From positions 1,068,788-1,132,787 of the forward strand of contig NZ_AQWP01000001.1 of NCBI RefSeq assembly GCF_000375585.1: a stretch of 64,000 nt of DNA, read 5' to 3'. The notes beneath the pieces were generated by a model that was given only the letters and a program-made list of their open reading frames with translations, was not told the origin of the DNA and did not search any database. This document shows positions 41,620 through 50,437 of this stretch, in pieces (position 1 is the stretch's first letter; each line of letters starts with the position of its first letter). The stretch is from Sinorhizobium meliloti 4H41. GTDB taxonomy: Bacteria; Pseudomonadota; Alphaproteobacteria; Rhizobiales; Rhizobiaceae. A program made the position numbers and the translations under genes.

Positions 41620-42042
41620 TCGGGCGTACCCCCTCCAGTCTCAAGGGTCGGGCGCAATCCCTGCGTGTCCGACCTTTGCTGCATTTCACGCCATGAAGTT
41701 GCAGCGCTACGCCCCGCCGACGGCGCGGAGACACGAATTGGCCATATTGCTGTGACAGCGACGCTTGGATGCGGCAGGTGCGCAAATGCGTCCATATGAC
41801 GGAAGTCGGTTGCGCGGCTCGCCTGCCGGGGCGGCTCTTGTTCGCGGGAACGTGAAGCGATTTGAGGGCCGGGTGGCACGCGGGTTTACCTTTGTTAACC
41901 ATAGCCGTGCTAATGCATGTCGCCCAGAAGCGCACATCGGTTTTGCGACGCGACTTGCATGAATGCAAAGACGTAAAGCGCATCGCGTAATGCGCTTTAG
42001 GGCTCGGGCAGCGCGCTTCTGGCGCATTGAGACGGTGGGACT
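41620..42042. other. intergenic region between ldtR and ldtP
   Basis: This 423-base gap is long for two co-oriented genes and must carry the ldtP promoter. I see no supported gene. It contains an AT-richer patch around 41885-41920 (ACCTTTGTTAACCATAG) and a perfect inverted repeat at 41974-41999, about 43 bases before the ldtP start. Small open frames here are not supported. Confidence 0.6.
41974..41999. promoter_or_regulatory. perfect 10-bp inverted repeat upstream of ldtP
   Basis: TAAAGCGCAT and ATGCGCTTTA, separated by CGCGTA, form an exact inverted repeat. Its position suits a regulator binding site or the 5' leader hairpin of ldtP. A member of a dispersed rhizobial palindrome family is the alternative. 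Confidence 0.5.
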
Positions 42043-43374
42043 ATGTCGAAAAAGAACGGAATTGATGCTTTCTCGCGCCGCGCATTTCTGCGCTCGGCCG
42101 CAACCTTCGGTGCCGCCGCATGGGCAGGCGCCGCCGGCGCCCAGGATGCGCTGAACGAAATCATCAATTCGCCGCGCCGCGGCTCCTGGGACGACCAGTT
42201 CGATGCGAAGGCGTCGCGAACGGCTACTGCGGTCCTCTCCAACACGCCGGTTTTCGGCCCTGAAACGATCGCACATTTGCAGCAGGCGATCTTCGATTAT
42301 CAGCAGATCGCATCCGCCGGAGGCTGGCCGATGGTCACGCCTGCGAGCACCCAAAGGCTCGAAATCGGCGTTACCGATCCTTCCGTCCGGCAGTTGCGTC
42401 AGCGCCTGATGATCTCCGGCGATCTGCCGCAGTCTGCCGGCATTTCCTCTTCCTTCGACTCCTACGTCGACGGCGCGGTCAAGCGCTTCCAGGCGCGCCA
42501 CGGCCTTCCAGCCGACGGCGTGATCGGCGAATATTCCCTGAAGGCCATGAACGTCGACGCCTCGACCCGGCTCGCCCAGCTCGAAACAAACCTCGTACGG
42601 CTCCAGTCGATGTCCGGCGACCTCGGACGGCGTTACGTCATGGTCAACATCCCTGCGGCCTATATCGAAGCAGTGGAGAACGGCCGCGTCGCATTGCGCC
42701 ATACGGCCATCGTCGGCAAGATCGACCGCCAGTCGCCGATCCTCAATTCAAAGATCTACGAGGTCATCCTCAACCCCTACTGGACGGCGCCGCGCTCGAT
42801 CATCCAGAAGGACATCATGCCGCTGATGCGCAAGGATCCGACCTATCTCGAGCGCAACGCGATCCGCCTTCTCGACGGCAACGGCAACGAAGTGTCGCCG
42901 GAAACCATCGACTGGCAGGCCGAGAAGGCGCCGAATCTGATGTTCCGCCAGGACCCCGGCAAGATCAACGCTATGTCCTCGACGAAGATCAACTTCCACA
43001 ACGAGCACGCCGTCTACATGCACGACACGCCGCAGCAGGGCCTGTTCAACAAGCTGATGCGCTTCGAATCGTCCGGCTGCGTGCGCGTCCAGAACGTGCG
43101 CGACCTCTCCACCTGGCTGCTCAAGGAAACGCCCGGCTGGGCGCGTCAGCAGATCGAGGCGACGATCAAGTCCGGCGTCAACACGCCGATCAAGCTTGCC
43201 GAAGAGGTCCCGGTCTACTTCACCTATATAACCGCCTGGTCGGCAAAAGACCGTGTCGTCCAGTTCCGCGACGATATCTACCAGCGTGACGGTGCGGCCG
43301 AACTCGCGCTGCAAACGACGACGGGGATCGAGCAATCTGCCGGTCCCATCGACGCAGACGCCCTGCCGCAATAA
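42043..43374 (+). CDS. ldtP: L,D-transpeptidase LdtP
   Basis: A 443-residue periplasmic enzyme that crosslinks peptidoglycan or attaches proteins to it. RRAFLRSAATFGAAAWAGAAGAQ is a Tat-like signal. A peptidoglycan-binding domain lies near residues 125-175 (VKRFQARHGLPADGVIGEYS). The YkuD domain carries the catalytic HDTPQQGLFN ... ESSGCVRVQNVRDL, with Cys346. It is followed by a strong terminator at 43401. LdtR upstream is the likely activator. Confidence 0.93.
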   Translation: MSKKNGIDAFSRRAFLRSAATFGAAAWAGAAGAQDALNEIINSPRRGSWDDQFDAKASRTATAVLSNTPVFGPETIAHLQQAIFDYQQIASAGGWPMVTPASTQRLEIGVTDPSVRQLRQRLMISGDLPQSAGISSSFDSYVDGAVKRFQARHGLPADGVIGEYSLKAMNVDASTRLAQLETNLVRLQSMSGDLGRRYVMVNIPAAYIEAVENGRVALRHTAIVGKIDRQSPILNSKIYEVILNPYWTAPRSIIQKDIMPLMRKDPTYLERNAIRLLDGNGNEVSPETIDWQAEKAPNLMFRQDPGKINAMSSTKINFHNEHAVYMHDTPQQGLFNKLMRFESSGCVRVQNVRDLSTWLLKETPGWARQQIEATIKSGVNTPIKLAEEVPVYFTYITAWSAKDRVVQFRDDIYQRDGAAELALQTTTGIEQSAGPIDADALPQ

Positions 43375-43400
43375 GCAGAGAAGCCGCATTCCTCATCACA

Positions 43401-43432
43401 AGCCGCGCGTTCCACGAACGCGCGGCTTTTTC
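43401..43432 (+). terminator. rho-independent terminator of ldtP
   Basis: A perfect 10-bp stem GCCGCGCGTT / AACGCGCGGC with loop CCACG and a following run of T, 27 bases after the stop codon. Confidence 0.93.
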
Positions 43433-43558
43433 AATTGGAGACGGCTGTGCGAACCCGGCGCGGCGGATGGCGGAAATGACGCAATCCGCATAGCGGATAT
43501 TGCTCTCCGCGTGCGAGGAAGCTAAAGAACAGCCACCCTTCAGAGGAGCCTCGAGCCG

Positions 43559-44854
43559 ATGCTTTCACAGACCAACGACGCTTTCTTCACCCGCTCTCTC
43601 GCCGACAGCGATCCGGAGATCTTCGGTGCGATCGAGAAGGAGCTGGGTCGCCAGCGCCATGAGATCGAGCTGATCGCCTCCGAGAACATCGTTTCACGGG
43701 CCGTGCTCGAGGCGCAGGGCTCGATCATGACCAACAAATACGCCGAGGGTTACCCGGGCAAGCGCTATTACGGCGGCTGCCAGTATGTCGATATCGCCGA
43801 GGAACTCGCGATCGAGCGCGCCAAGAAGCTCTTCGGCGTCAACTTCGCCAACGTTCAGCCGAATTCGGGCTCGCAGATGAACCAGGCGGTCTTCCTGGCG
43901 CTGCTGCAGCCGGGCGACACCTTCATGGGCCTCGACCTCAATTCCGGCGGCCACCTGACGCATGGGTCCCCGGTGAACATGTCGGGCAAATGGTTCAACG
44001 TCGTTTCCTACGGCGTGCGTCAAGACGATCACCTTCTCGACATGGACGAGGTCGCCAAGAAGGCGCGCGAGCAAAAGCCGAAGCTGATCATCGCCGGCGG
44101 AACGGCCTATTCCCGCATCTGGGACTGGAAGCGCTTCCGGGAGATCGCCGACGAGGTGGGCGCGTGGCTGATGGTCGACATGGCGCACATTGCCGGTCTC
44201 GTGGCCGGTGGCCAGCATCCGTCGCCGTTCCCGCATTGCCACGTTGCGACGACCACCACGCACAAGTCCCTGCGCGGGCCCCGCGGCGGCATGATCCTTA
44301 CCAATGACGAGGAAATCGCCAAGAAGATCAATTCCGCGGTCTTCCCCGGCCTCCAGGGTGGTCCGCTGATGCACGTGATTGCCGCCAAGGCAGTCGCGCT
44401 TGGCGAGGCGCTGCAGCCCTCCTTCAAGGATTATGCGGCCCAGGTCGTCAAGAACGCCCGCACCCTTGCCGAAACCTTGAAGGCCAACGGACTCGACATC
44501 GTCTCGGGCGGTACCGACAACCACCTGATGCTGGTCGACCTGCGCAAGAAGAACGCGACCGGCAAGCGTGCCGAAGCTGCTCTCGGCCGTGCCTACGTCA
44601 CCTGCAACAAGAACGGCATTCCCTTCGACCCCGAAAAGCCCTTCGTCACCTCCGGCGTGCGCCTCGGTGCACCGGCCGGTACGACGCGCGGCTTCAAGGA
44701 GGCGGAGTTCAAGGAGATCGGCGAACTGATCGTCGAGGTGCTCGACGGTCTCAAGGTCGCCAATTCCGACGAGGGCAATGCCGCAGTCGAGGCTGGCGTG
44801 CGCGAGAAGGTGATCAAGCTCACCGACCGCTTCCCGATGTACGGCTATATGTGA
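43559..44854 (+). CDS. glyA: serine hydroxymethyltransferase
   Basis: GlyA interconverts serine and glycine and supplies one-carbon units on tetrahydrofolate. The 431-residue PLP enzyme has [34 protein letters not shown], and the PLP lysine in [16 protein letters not shown]. It ends close before nrdR (12 bases), so cotranscription with nrdR-ribD-ribE is likely. I saw no glycine riboswitch in the 184 bases upstream. Confidence 0.98.
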   Translation: MLSQTNDAFFTRSLADSDPEIFGAIEKELGRQRHEIELIASENIVSRAVLEAQGSIMTNKYAEGYPGKRYYGGCQYVDIAEELAIERAKKLFGVNFANVQPNSGSQMNQAVFLALLQPGDTFMGLDLNSGGHLTHGSPVNMSGKWFNVVSYGVRQDDHLLDMDEVAKKAREQKPKLIIAGGTAYSRIWDWKRFREIADEVGAWLMVDMAHIAGLVAGGQHPSPFPHCHVATTTTHKSLRGPRGGMILTNDEEIAKKINSAVFPGLQGGPLMHVIAAKAVALGEALQPSFKDYAAQVVKNARTLAETLKANGLDIVSGGTDNHLMLVDLRKKNATGKRAEAALGRAYVTCNKNGIPFDPEKPFVTSGVRLGAPAGTTRGFKEAEFKEIGELIVEVLDGLKVANSDEGNAAVEAGVREKVIKLTDRFPMYGYM

Positions 44855-44866
44855 TCGGACGGCTGC

Positions 44867-45340
44867 ATGCGCTGCCCCTATTGCGGTTCCGAAGACAGTC
44901 AGGTGAAGGATTCCCGTCCGGCAGAGGACGGGAACGCCATTCGCCGCCGCCGCATCTGCCCGGATTGCGGCGGCCGCTTCACGACCTTCGAGCGGGTGCA
45001 GCTGCGTGAGCTGATGATCATCAAGAAGACCGGTCGGAAGGTTCCTTTCGATCGGGATAAGCTGCTGCGCTCCTTCGAGATCGCGCTTCGCAAGCGCCCG
45101 GTGGATCGCGACCGGATCGAACGGGCGGTGTCGGGCATCGTCCGCCGGCTCGAAAGCTCGGGCGAAACCGAAATTCCCTCGGAGGAAATCGGCCTTCAGG
45201 TGCTCGAGGCGTTGAAGAGCCTCGACGACGTTGCCTTCGTGCGCTACGCGTCTGTCTATCGCGATTTCTCCCATGCGGAAGATTTCGAAAAGGTGATTGC
45301 CGAGATAAGCGCCAAGATTGCCCGCGACCCGGGCGAATAG
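44867..45340 (+). CDS. nrdR: transcriptional repressor NrdR
   Basis: NrdR senses dATP/ATP and represses ribonucleotide reductase genes. The 157-residue protein has the N-terminal zinc ribbon [17 protein letters not shown] ... [16 protein letters not shown] and an ATP-cone domain from about residue 49 ([16 protein letters not shown]). Its place just upstream of ribD is very common in proteobacteria. Confidence 0.97.
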   Translation: MRCPYCGSEDSQVKDSRPAEDGNAIRRRRICPDCGGRFTTFERVQLRELMIIKKTGRKVPFDRDKLLRSFEIALRKRPVDRDRIERAVSGIVRRLESSGETEIPSEEIGLQVLEALKSLDDVAFVRYASVYRDFSHAEDFEKVIAEISAKIARDPGE

Positions 45341-45357
45341 GCCGGAGACCACGGGGT

Positions 45358-46542
45358 ATGGGCGAGCCGACACGTGAAGACGAACGTTTCATGGCGGCGG
45401 CGCTGCGGCTTGCAAGGCGCAATCTCGGCCTGACTTCCACCAATCCCTCGGTCGGCTGCATCATTGTCAACGAAGGGACGATCGTCGGCCGCGCCGTGAC
45501 CGCCCCGGGCGGGCGTCCGCATGCGGAAACACAGGCGCTTGCGGAGGCCGGCGAACAGGCGAGGGGAGCCACCGCCTATGTCACCCTCGAACCCTGTTCG
45601 CATCATGGCAAGACCCCGCCCTGCGCGGATGCGCTGATCGCTTCGGGGATCGCCCGTGTCGTCGTTTCCATCCTCGATCCCGACGAACGCGTTGCCGGCC
45701 GCGGGGTGGTGATGCTTCGCGATGCGGGGATCGCCGTCGACATCGGCACGCTCCATGAAGAGGGCGGGCGCGTGCTCGAGGCCTACCTTATGCGTCAGCG
45801 GAAGAAACGTCCGCATGTGACTCTGAAACTTGCGGTTTCCGCCGATGGCATGATCGGCCGGAGAGGCGAGGGGCAGGTGAGGATTTCCGGTGCCGTCGCT
45901 CGCGCGCAGGTGCAGATATTGCGAGCCGAGACGGACGCGATTCTTGTGGGTATCGGTACGGCCGTTGCCGACGATCCGCAACTCACGGTGCGGCTCCCGG
46001 GACTGGAGGAGCGCTCTCCGATCCGGATCGTGCTCGACCGCCGTCTCGATCTGCCGCTTGAGTCGAAATTGGTCCGCACGGCGCGCGACGTTCCGCTGAT
46101 TGTGGTTGCGGGTGATGCAGGATTCCCTTCTCCCCGCATATGGGGAGAAGGTACCCGAAGGGCGGATGAGGGGCAGCCAGGCGGCGCGCAGATGCCTCTC
46201 TCTGCGCTCGCGGAGAGAGAGGTCGATTACGACGCCAGGCGAGCTGGCCTCGAAGCGGCAGGAGCCGAGCTGCTGAACGCCGATACCATCCCCGACCTCC
46301 TGGCCGCACTTGCGTCCCGGGGCATTTCCTCCCTGCTCGTGGAGGGTGGGGCCCGGGCGGCGCGTTCGTTTCTCGATGCGGATCTGGTGGACCGAATCCT
46401 GCTCTTCACCTGCCCGCCGGCGATTGGCGCAGGCGGCATTCCATCCCCATTTCAGAGGACGTCGGTGCCGGGGGGTTTCTCGCTTCGCCGCACGGCGCGC
46501 TACGGCGACGATCTGTTCGAGGACTATGAGAGAGAAAGCTGA
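45358..46542 (+). CDS. ribD: bifunctional riboflavin biosynthesis deaminase/reductase RibD
   Basis: RibD deaminates and then reduces the pyrimidine intermediates after GTP cyclohydrolase II. The 394-residue protein has the zinc deaminase motif PHAETQAL with TLEPCSHHGKTPPC, and the reductase domain from about residue 150 (HVTLKLAVSADGMIG, LVEGGARAARSF). Between about residues 255 and 288 is a foreign-looking insert (FPSPRIWGEGTRRADEG and onward). Its DNA is a RIME-like double palindrome at 46125-46222. The frame is kept, so the protein may still work. Confidence 0.95.
   Translation: MGEPTREDERFMAAALRLARRNLGLTSTNPSVGCIIVNEGTIVGRAVTAPGGRPHAETQALAEAGEQARGATAYVTLEPCSHHGKTPPCADALIASGIARVVVSILDPDERVAGRGVVMLRDAGIAVDIGTLHEEGGRVLEAYLMRQRKKRPHVTLKLAVSADGMIGRRGEGQVRISGAVARAQVQILRAETDAILVGIGTAVADDPQLTVRLPGLEERSPIRIVLDRRLDLPLESKLVRTARDVPLIVVAGDAGFPSPRIWGEGTRRADEGQPGGAQMPLSALAEREVDYDARRAGLEAAGAELLNADTIPDLLAALASRGISSLLVEGGARAARSFLDADLVDRILLFTCPPAIGAGGIPSPFQRTSVPGGFSLRRTARYGDDLFEDYERES
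46125..46222. repeat. RIME-like double palindrome inserted in ribD
   Basis: Two perfect hairpins flank a linker. CTTCTCCCC/GGGGAGAAG occupies 46127-46150, and CCTCTCTCT/AGAGAGAGG occupies 46195-46222. Between them CGGATGAGGGGC matches the repeat at 3425-3490. Such elements are normally intergenic; here the coding frame passes through. Confidence 0.85.
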
Positions 46543-47163
46543 ATGTTCACAGGCATCATCACCGATATCGGCACGGTCGAGAAAGCTTCACCCCTAAAGG
46601 AAGGCATCAAGCTTCGTGTCGCCACCAATTACGACCCTCAGACCATCGATCTGGGCGCCTCCATCGCCCATGCCGGGATCTGCCTGACCGTCACGTCACT
46701 GCCGGAAGCGGGCAGCAACGAGCGCTGGTTCGAGGTCGAGGCATGGGAGGAAGCGCTGAGGCTGACGACGATCGCCGACTGGCGGGAGGGGACGCGCATC
46801 AATCTCGAGCGCTCGCTGAAGATCGGCGACGAACTGGGCGGCCACATCGTGTCCGGCCATGTCGACGGCAAAGCGGAGATCCTCGCAGTCGAAGCGGAGG
46901 GGGAAGCCGTGCGCTTCCGCCTCAGGGCACCCGAACATCTCGCGAAATTCGTCGCGCCCAAGGGCTCGGTGGCGCTCGACGGAACGTCGCTCACCGTGAA
47001 CAAGGTGGATGGCGTCGAGTTCGACGTATTGCTGATCCGTCATTCGCTCGAAGTGACGACCTGGGGCGAACGCAAGTCCGGCGATCTCGTCAATTTCGAG
47101 GTGGACACGATGGCGCGCTACGCGGCGCGATTGGCGGAATTCCCGGCTCCCAAGGAGGAATAA
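46543..47163 (+). CDS. ribE: riboflavin synthase alpha subunit
   Basis: Riboflavin synthase dismutates two 6,7-dimethyl-8-ribityllumazine molecules into riboflavin. The 206-residue protein has the starting MFTGIITDIGTVE and two lumazine-binding repeats; LGGHIVSGHVDGKAEIL and VNKVDGVEFDVLLIRHS are the second-half markers. The start directly follows the ribD stop. The lumazine synthase gene that should follow is displaced to 49493. Confidence 0.96.
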   Translation: MFTGIITDIGTVEKASPLKEGIKLRVATNYDPQTIDLGASIAHAGICLTVTSLPEAGSNERWFEVEAWEEALRLTTIADWREGTRINLERSLKIGDELGGHIVSGHVDGKAEILAVEAEGEAVRFRLRAPEHLAKFVAPKGSVALDGTSLTVNKVDGVEFDVLLIRHSLEVTTWGERKSGDLVNFEVDTMARYAARLAEFPAPKEE

Positions 47164-47189
47164 CGTCCGGCCGAAAGAAATCGCCCGTC

Positions 47190-47219
47190 AAAAGAGCCCG
47201 CCCCCGAAAATGGGGGCGG
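47190..47219 (-). terminator. probable terminator for the small secreted-protein gene
   Basis: CCGCCCCC / GGGGGCGG (47198-47219) with a 6-base loop is followed on the minus strand by CTCTTTT. It sits between convergent ribE and the gene ending at 47249 and may also stop ribE transcripts. Confidence 0.6.
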
Positions 47220-47248
47220 ACGAGATTGTCGGCAGCCGGCCGAAAACG

Positions 47249-47599
47249 TCAGCGCAGATAGATCGTCAGTCCGCCATCGGCCGCCTGCGTCGCCGCGGCG
47301 ACGTTGTCGATTTCGACATTGCGTGCCCTGAGCGAAGCGAGCAGCGGTCTGTTGGCTTCGACGGCGGCTCGCAATGCGGCCCGCTGCCCCGGTGTCGCCT
47401 CGTCGACCCGCATACGGGTCTGATTCAGACGGCTCAACGTGTCGACATCGACGACGCGGAAATTGTCGCCCTTGAAGGTGCGCACGGTCTGGTCGATCCG
47501 GTCCGGCCAGTTCATTTCGACGCTCGCCGCCTGGGAGATACCGGCGAAGGTAAGGGCGGAGAGGGTGGCGATGACGGAGATTTTCGCAATGCTGTTCAT
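47249..47599 (-). CDS. small secreted protein of unknown function
   Basis: A 116-residue exported protein. MNSIAKISVIATLSALTFAGISQA is a signal peptide. The mature part has no Cys and begins ASVEMNWPDRIDQTVRTF; no domain is recognised. The start is placed at 47599 because GGAG lies seven bases ahead of it; an ATG two codons upstream is too close to that site. It is one of three minus-strand genes separating ribE from ribH. Confidence 0.78.
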   Translation of the reverse strand: MNSIAKISVIATLSALTFAGISQAASVEMNWPDRIDQTVRTFKGDNFRVVDVDTLSRLNQTRMRVDEATPGQRAALRAAVEANRPLLASLRARNVEIDNVAAATQAADGGLTIYLR

Positions 47600-47605
47600 T
47601 GTCAT

Positions 47606-48158
47606 GCTCCTTTGGTTTTGCGGCTGGCCCCGGTGACGATCGATCCGTAGATCTGCCACGGCCTTTTGCTTCTCTGAGGCGCAGCCTGCAGGCCAGCACG
47701 GGTCGTTTACGGGTGATGTCACCCGCAGCGAAGAAGCTGGACCGTTTCGACTGGTTGGTACTGCGCCTTGTTGCGTCCGACTGGGATCTCGCGCCGTGCC
47801 AACGGTCATGAAAGTGGACCGGAATGTGGCCGTTTCGGTGGCGTAAACGGCTGAAAATAATTAAGAATTGTTCATCTTTCCGTTTGGCCATCCGCGTGGC
47901 AGGAAGCTTTTCCTGCAAGTGCTTTAACGCCAGTTGAGATTCCGTCCACCCGCCGCCGCTTGTTTGATTACCTCATTCCTGTGCTTGTCACAGGAATCCA
48001 GCCAGACCAAGTCCCCGGGCTGAAAGAACTCTTCCCGCGCCGCGGACGCGGCGCTGCTCTCATCCCTGTGACGAGCACAGGATGAGGAAGAGGAGAGGTT
48101 GCAGTCCTCCGAAAAGCTTCCTTCAGCGGGCGGAAAACCCCGCACACTTTTTCCCGGT
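47606..48158. other. 553-base intergenic region with dispersed repeats
   Basis: No supported gene is present. The right half (47975-48084) is a mosaic of repeat modules: an inverted copy of the 8555-8599 element and a second short CATCCCTGTGACGAGCACAGGATG module at 48061-48084. The left half must carry the promoter of the small secreted-protein gene; an AT-rich patch lies at 47850-47885. Confidence 0.6.
47975..48024. repeat. interspersed repeat, copy 2 (inverted relative to 8555-8599)
   Basis: The reverse complement reads TTCAGCCCGGGGACTTGGTC then TGGCTGGATTCCTGTGACAAGCACAGGAAT, matching the element at 8555-8599 apart from a few substitutions. A related end module recurs at 48061-48084. Confidence 0.78.
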
Positions 48159-48698
48159 CTAAGCCTCCGATCCCCTCGGCCGCCTTTCGAACATGACCAT
48201 CGGCCGGCCGTTATAGGTCGTGCGCCAGAATTCCTTGAAACCGTGTTTGAGGGCGACATTGATCGAAGCCTGGTTGCCCGGTTCGATGATGCAGGTCTTC
48301 CTCAGCACGGGAAACTGACGGTCGGCCCAGGCGAGGGCGGCGGTCACCGCTTCCGTCGCCAGTCCGCGGCCGTGGTTTTTCGGTGAAATCGCCCAGCCCG
48401 TCTCCATCGTTCCCTCCAGCGAGGGGGTGATCTGGCGATGCGCTTCGTGGAAGCCGGCCTCTCCGATAAAGGCGCCGCTTTGCTTGTCCTGGATCGCGAA
48501 GAAGCCGAAGCCGAAGTAGTGCCACATGCCGACCTGGCGCAGGAATCGCGTCCAGGACTGTTCGCGGGTGTACGGCACGCCGCCGGTATAGCGGGTCACT
48601 TCCTCGTCGCCGAAGAGTGCGCAATAGGAAGGAAAGTCGTCGCGCCGGTAGGGGCGCAGGAATAGCCGCTCGGTCTCGATCGTGGGGACGCTGTGCAT
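48159..48698 (-). CDS. GNAT-family N-acetyltransferase (RimJ/RimL-like)
   Basis: A 179-residue acetyl-CoA-dependent acetyltransferase. IETERLFLRPYRRDDFPSY is the RimJ/RimL-type start. GWAISPKNHGRGLATEAVTAAL holds the acetyl-CoA pyrophosphate loop, and EPGNQASINVALKHGFKEF is the usual end. The substrate may be a protein N terminus or a small amine. The ATG at 48698 matches the family start. Confidence 0.9.
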   Translation of the reverse strand: MHSVPTIETERLFLRPYRRDDFPSYCALFGDEEVTRYTGGVPYTREQSWTRFLRQVGMWHYFGFGFFAIQDKQSGAFIGEAGFHEAHRQITPSLEGTMETGWAISPKNHGRGLATEAVTAALAWADRQFPVLRKTCIIEPGNQASINVALKHGFKEFWRTTYNGRPMVMFERRPRGSEA

Positions 48699-48738
48699 TG
48701 TCGCTCCGCTTGTTCTGACAGGGGAAGGAGTAGAGTTC

Positions 48739-49242
48739 TCAGATGCCCGGTTCACCGTCCCAATAGTCGGCCGCCGAGGGCGCGCGGCCGATGAAGTCGA
48801 ACGACGCCTGGCTTTCACCGGGACGCCGGGTCCGGGCAAGGAACTTGCCGGAGTCCGGATATTCGCAGATTTCGGTCGCTGCGATGGTGGAAATGGACAG
48901 GTATTTGAGCGGCACGGTGCCGGTATTGATGAGGTGATGCGCGGTCTCCTGGCCGCCAGCGGGGGCTCCGAGTACGTCGCCTGGCCCGACCGCATGGCGT
49001 TCGCTGCCGAAACGGTAGGTACCTTGCCCCTCGAGGATGATGAACAGCTCTTCTTCGACATGGTGATTATGGAACGGACACCCGGATTTGCCGGGCGGAA
49101 CCTCGCCGTAGCCTATGCCGATATCCTTGAGGCCGAGAAGCGACCCGAAAGAGACGTCGCTGGATTCGAAGAACGAACCACGGCGCCAGTGGTCGAGCTT
49201 CAGGTTCTTCGGATTGACGATGGGCCTTTGCGCGTCCGTCAT
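48739..49242 (-). CDS. cupin-domain protein
   Basis: A 167-residue single-domain cupin. CPFHNHHVEEELFIILEGQGTYRFG contains the HxH...E metal-binding motif 1, and HHLINTGTVPLKYLSIST resembles motif 2. The substrate is unknown. It lies on the minus strand upstream of the GNAT gene, 40 bases apart, so they may be cotranscribed. Confidence 0.87.
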   Translation of the reverse strand: MTDAQRPIVNPKNLKLDHWRRGSFFESSDVSFGSLLGLKDIGIGYGEVPPGKSGCPFHNHHVEEELFIILEGQGTYRFGSERHAVGPGDVLGAPAGGQETAHHLINTGTVPLKYLSISTIAATEICEYPDSGKFLARTRRPGESQASFDFIGRAPSAADYWDGEPGI

Positions 49243-49492
49243 CGCAGTCGTCCTCCTGGTCGCTTCGCATGCCCGGCTCGACCTCGCGGAATCGGGCTGG
49301 GCGCGGTTAAGGATTAGAGACAGTTGGCGCCGTTACAAGCGGGTTTGCTGTTCGGCTCCACCAATATCGAAGATTGCGGTAGGGCAAATGCCCTTCGGTT
49401 AACGGAATTTACTTGCCATTCCGTGCCGGGCATGGTTTGACCGCCGCCTGCACCGGCCAAGTCCGGTCCGAATTTTTCAAGACAGGTGATCC

Positions 49493-49954
49493 ATGGCGAA
49501 GATCAAGCCCGTCCACATCCTGATTGTGGAAGCGCGTTTCTATGACGATATGGCCGACGCGCTCCTCGATGGAGCGAAACATGCGCTGGATGCGGCCGGC
49601 GCCACTTATGATATTGTGACGGTTCCGGGGGCACTGGAAATTCCCGCGGCGATCGCCATGGCGCTCGACGGCGCCGACGAAGGCGGGGCGGAATATGACG
49701 GCTTCGTTGCGCTCGGCATGGTGATCCGCGGCGAGACCTACCATTTCGACATCGTCGCCAACGAGTCCGCGCGCGCGCTGATGGATCTCGCCGTCAGCGA
49801 GAGCCTGGCACTCGGCAACGGCATTCTGACGGTCGAAAACGACGATCAGGCCTGGGCACGGGCCCGTCGTACGGAAGGCGACAAGGGCGGATTCGCCGCG
49901 CGCGCCGCCCTGACCATGATTGAACTGAAGCAAAGATTGGGCGCAGAGAAGTGA
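49493..49954 (+). CDS. ribH: 6,7-dimethyl-8-ribityllumazine synthase
   Basis: Lumazine synthase joins the ribityl pyrimidine and dihydroxybutanone phosphate to make the substrate of riboflavin synthase. The 153-residue protein has [32 protein letters not shown] and [20 protein letters not shown]. Its stop overlaps the GTG start of nusB by 4 nt. It is separated from ribD-ribE by three opposite-strand genes. Confidence 0.96.
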   Translation: MAKIKPVHILIVEARFYDDMADALLDGAKHALDAAGATYDIVTVPGALEIPAAIAMALDGADEGGAEYDGFVALGMVIRGETYHFDIVANESARALMDLAVSESLALGNGILTVENDDQAWARARRTEGDKGGFAARAALTMIELKQRLGAEK

Positions 49955-50433
49955 CGAACACCCCTTCGGATCAGCCGCTGAAACAGGTCAACCAGCGGGG
50001 CGCCGCGCGCCTTGCAGCCGTTCAGGCGCTTTATCAGATGGATGTCGGCGGGACCGGCGTCCTGGAGATCGTCGCCGAATACGAGGAACATCGCCTCGGC
50101 AAGGAACTGGACGGTGACACCTATCTCAGGGCAGACGCGTCCTGGTTTCGCTCGATCGTTGCGGGCGTCGTGCGCGACCAGCGCAAGCTCGATCCGTTGA
50201 TCGGCTCGGCGCTACAGGACGATTGGGCGCTTTCCCGGCTCGATTCCACCGTTCGTGCAATCCTGCGCGCCGGCACCTTCGAGATACTGGAGCGAAAGGA
50301 CGTGCCGGTTCCGGTGATCGTGACCGAATATGTCGAGATCGCCAAGGCCTTCTTCCAGGACGAAGAGCCGAAGCTCGTCAACGCCGTCCTCGACCGGATC
50401 GCCAAACAAGTTCGCGGCGACCAGAGAAAGTAA
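49951..50433 (+). CDS. nusB: transcription antitermination factor NusB
   Basis: NusB with NusE binds boxA and helps rRNA operon antitermination. The 160-residue all-helical protein has [17 protein letters not shown] at the start and [29 protein letters not shown] at the end, both conserved. The start codon is GTG, overlapping the ribH stop. The MFS gene follows after four bases. Confidence 0.96.
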   Translation: MTNTPSDQPLKQVNQRGAARLAAVQALYQMDVGGTGVLEIVAEYEEHRLGKELDGDTYLRADASWFRSIVAGVVRDQRKLDPLIGSALQDDWALSRLDSTVRAILRAGTFEILERKDVPVPVIVTEYVEIAKAFFQDEEPKLVNAVLDRIAKQVRGDQRK

Positions 50434-50437
50434 GCGG

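Noticed and set aside
43433..43558. Glycine or other riboswitch before glyA
   Set aside because: Only about 126 bases lie between the ldtP terminator and glyA, and no conserved aptamer core was recognised.
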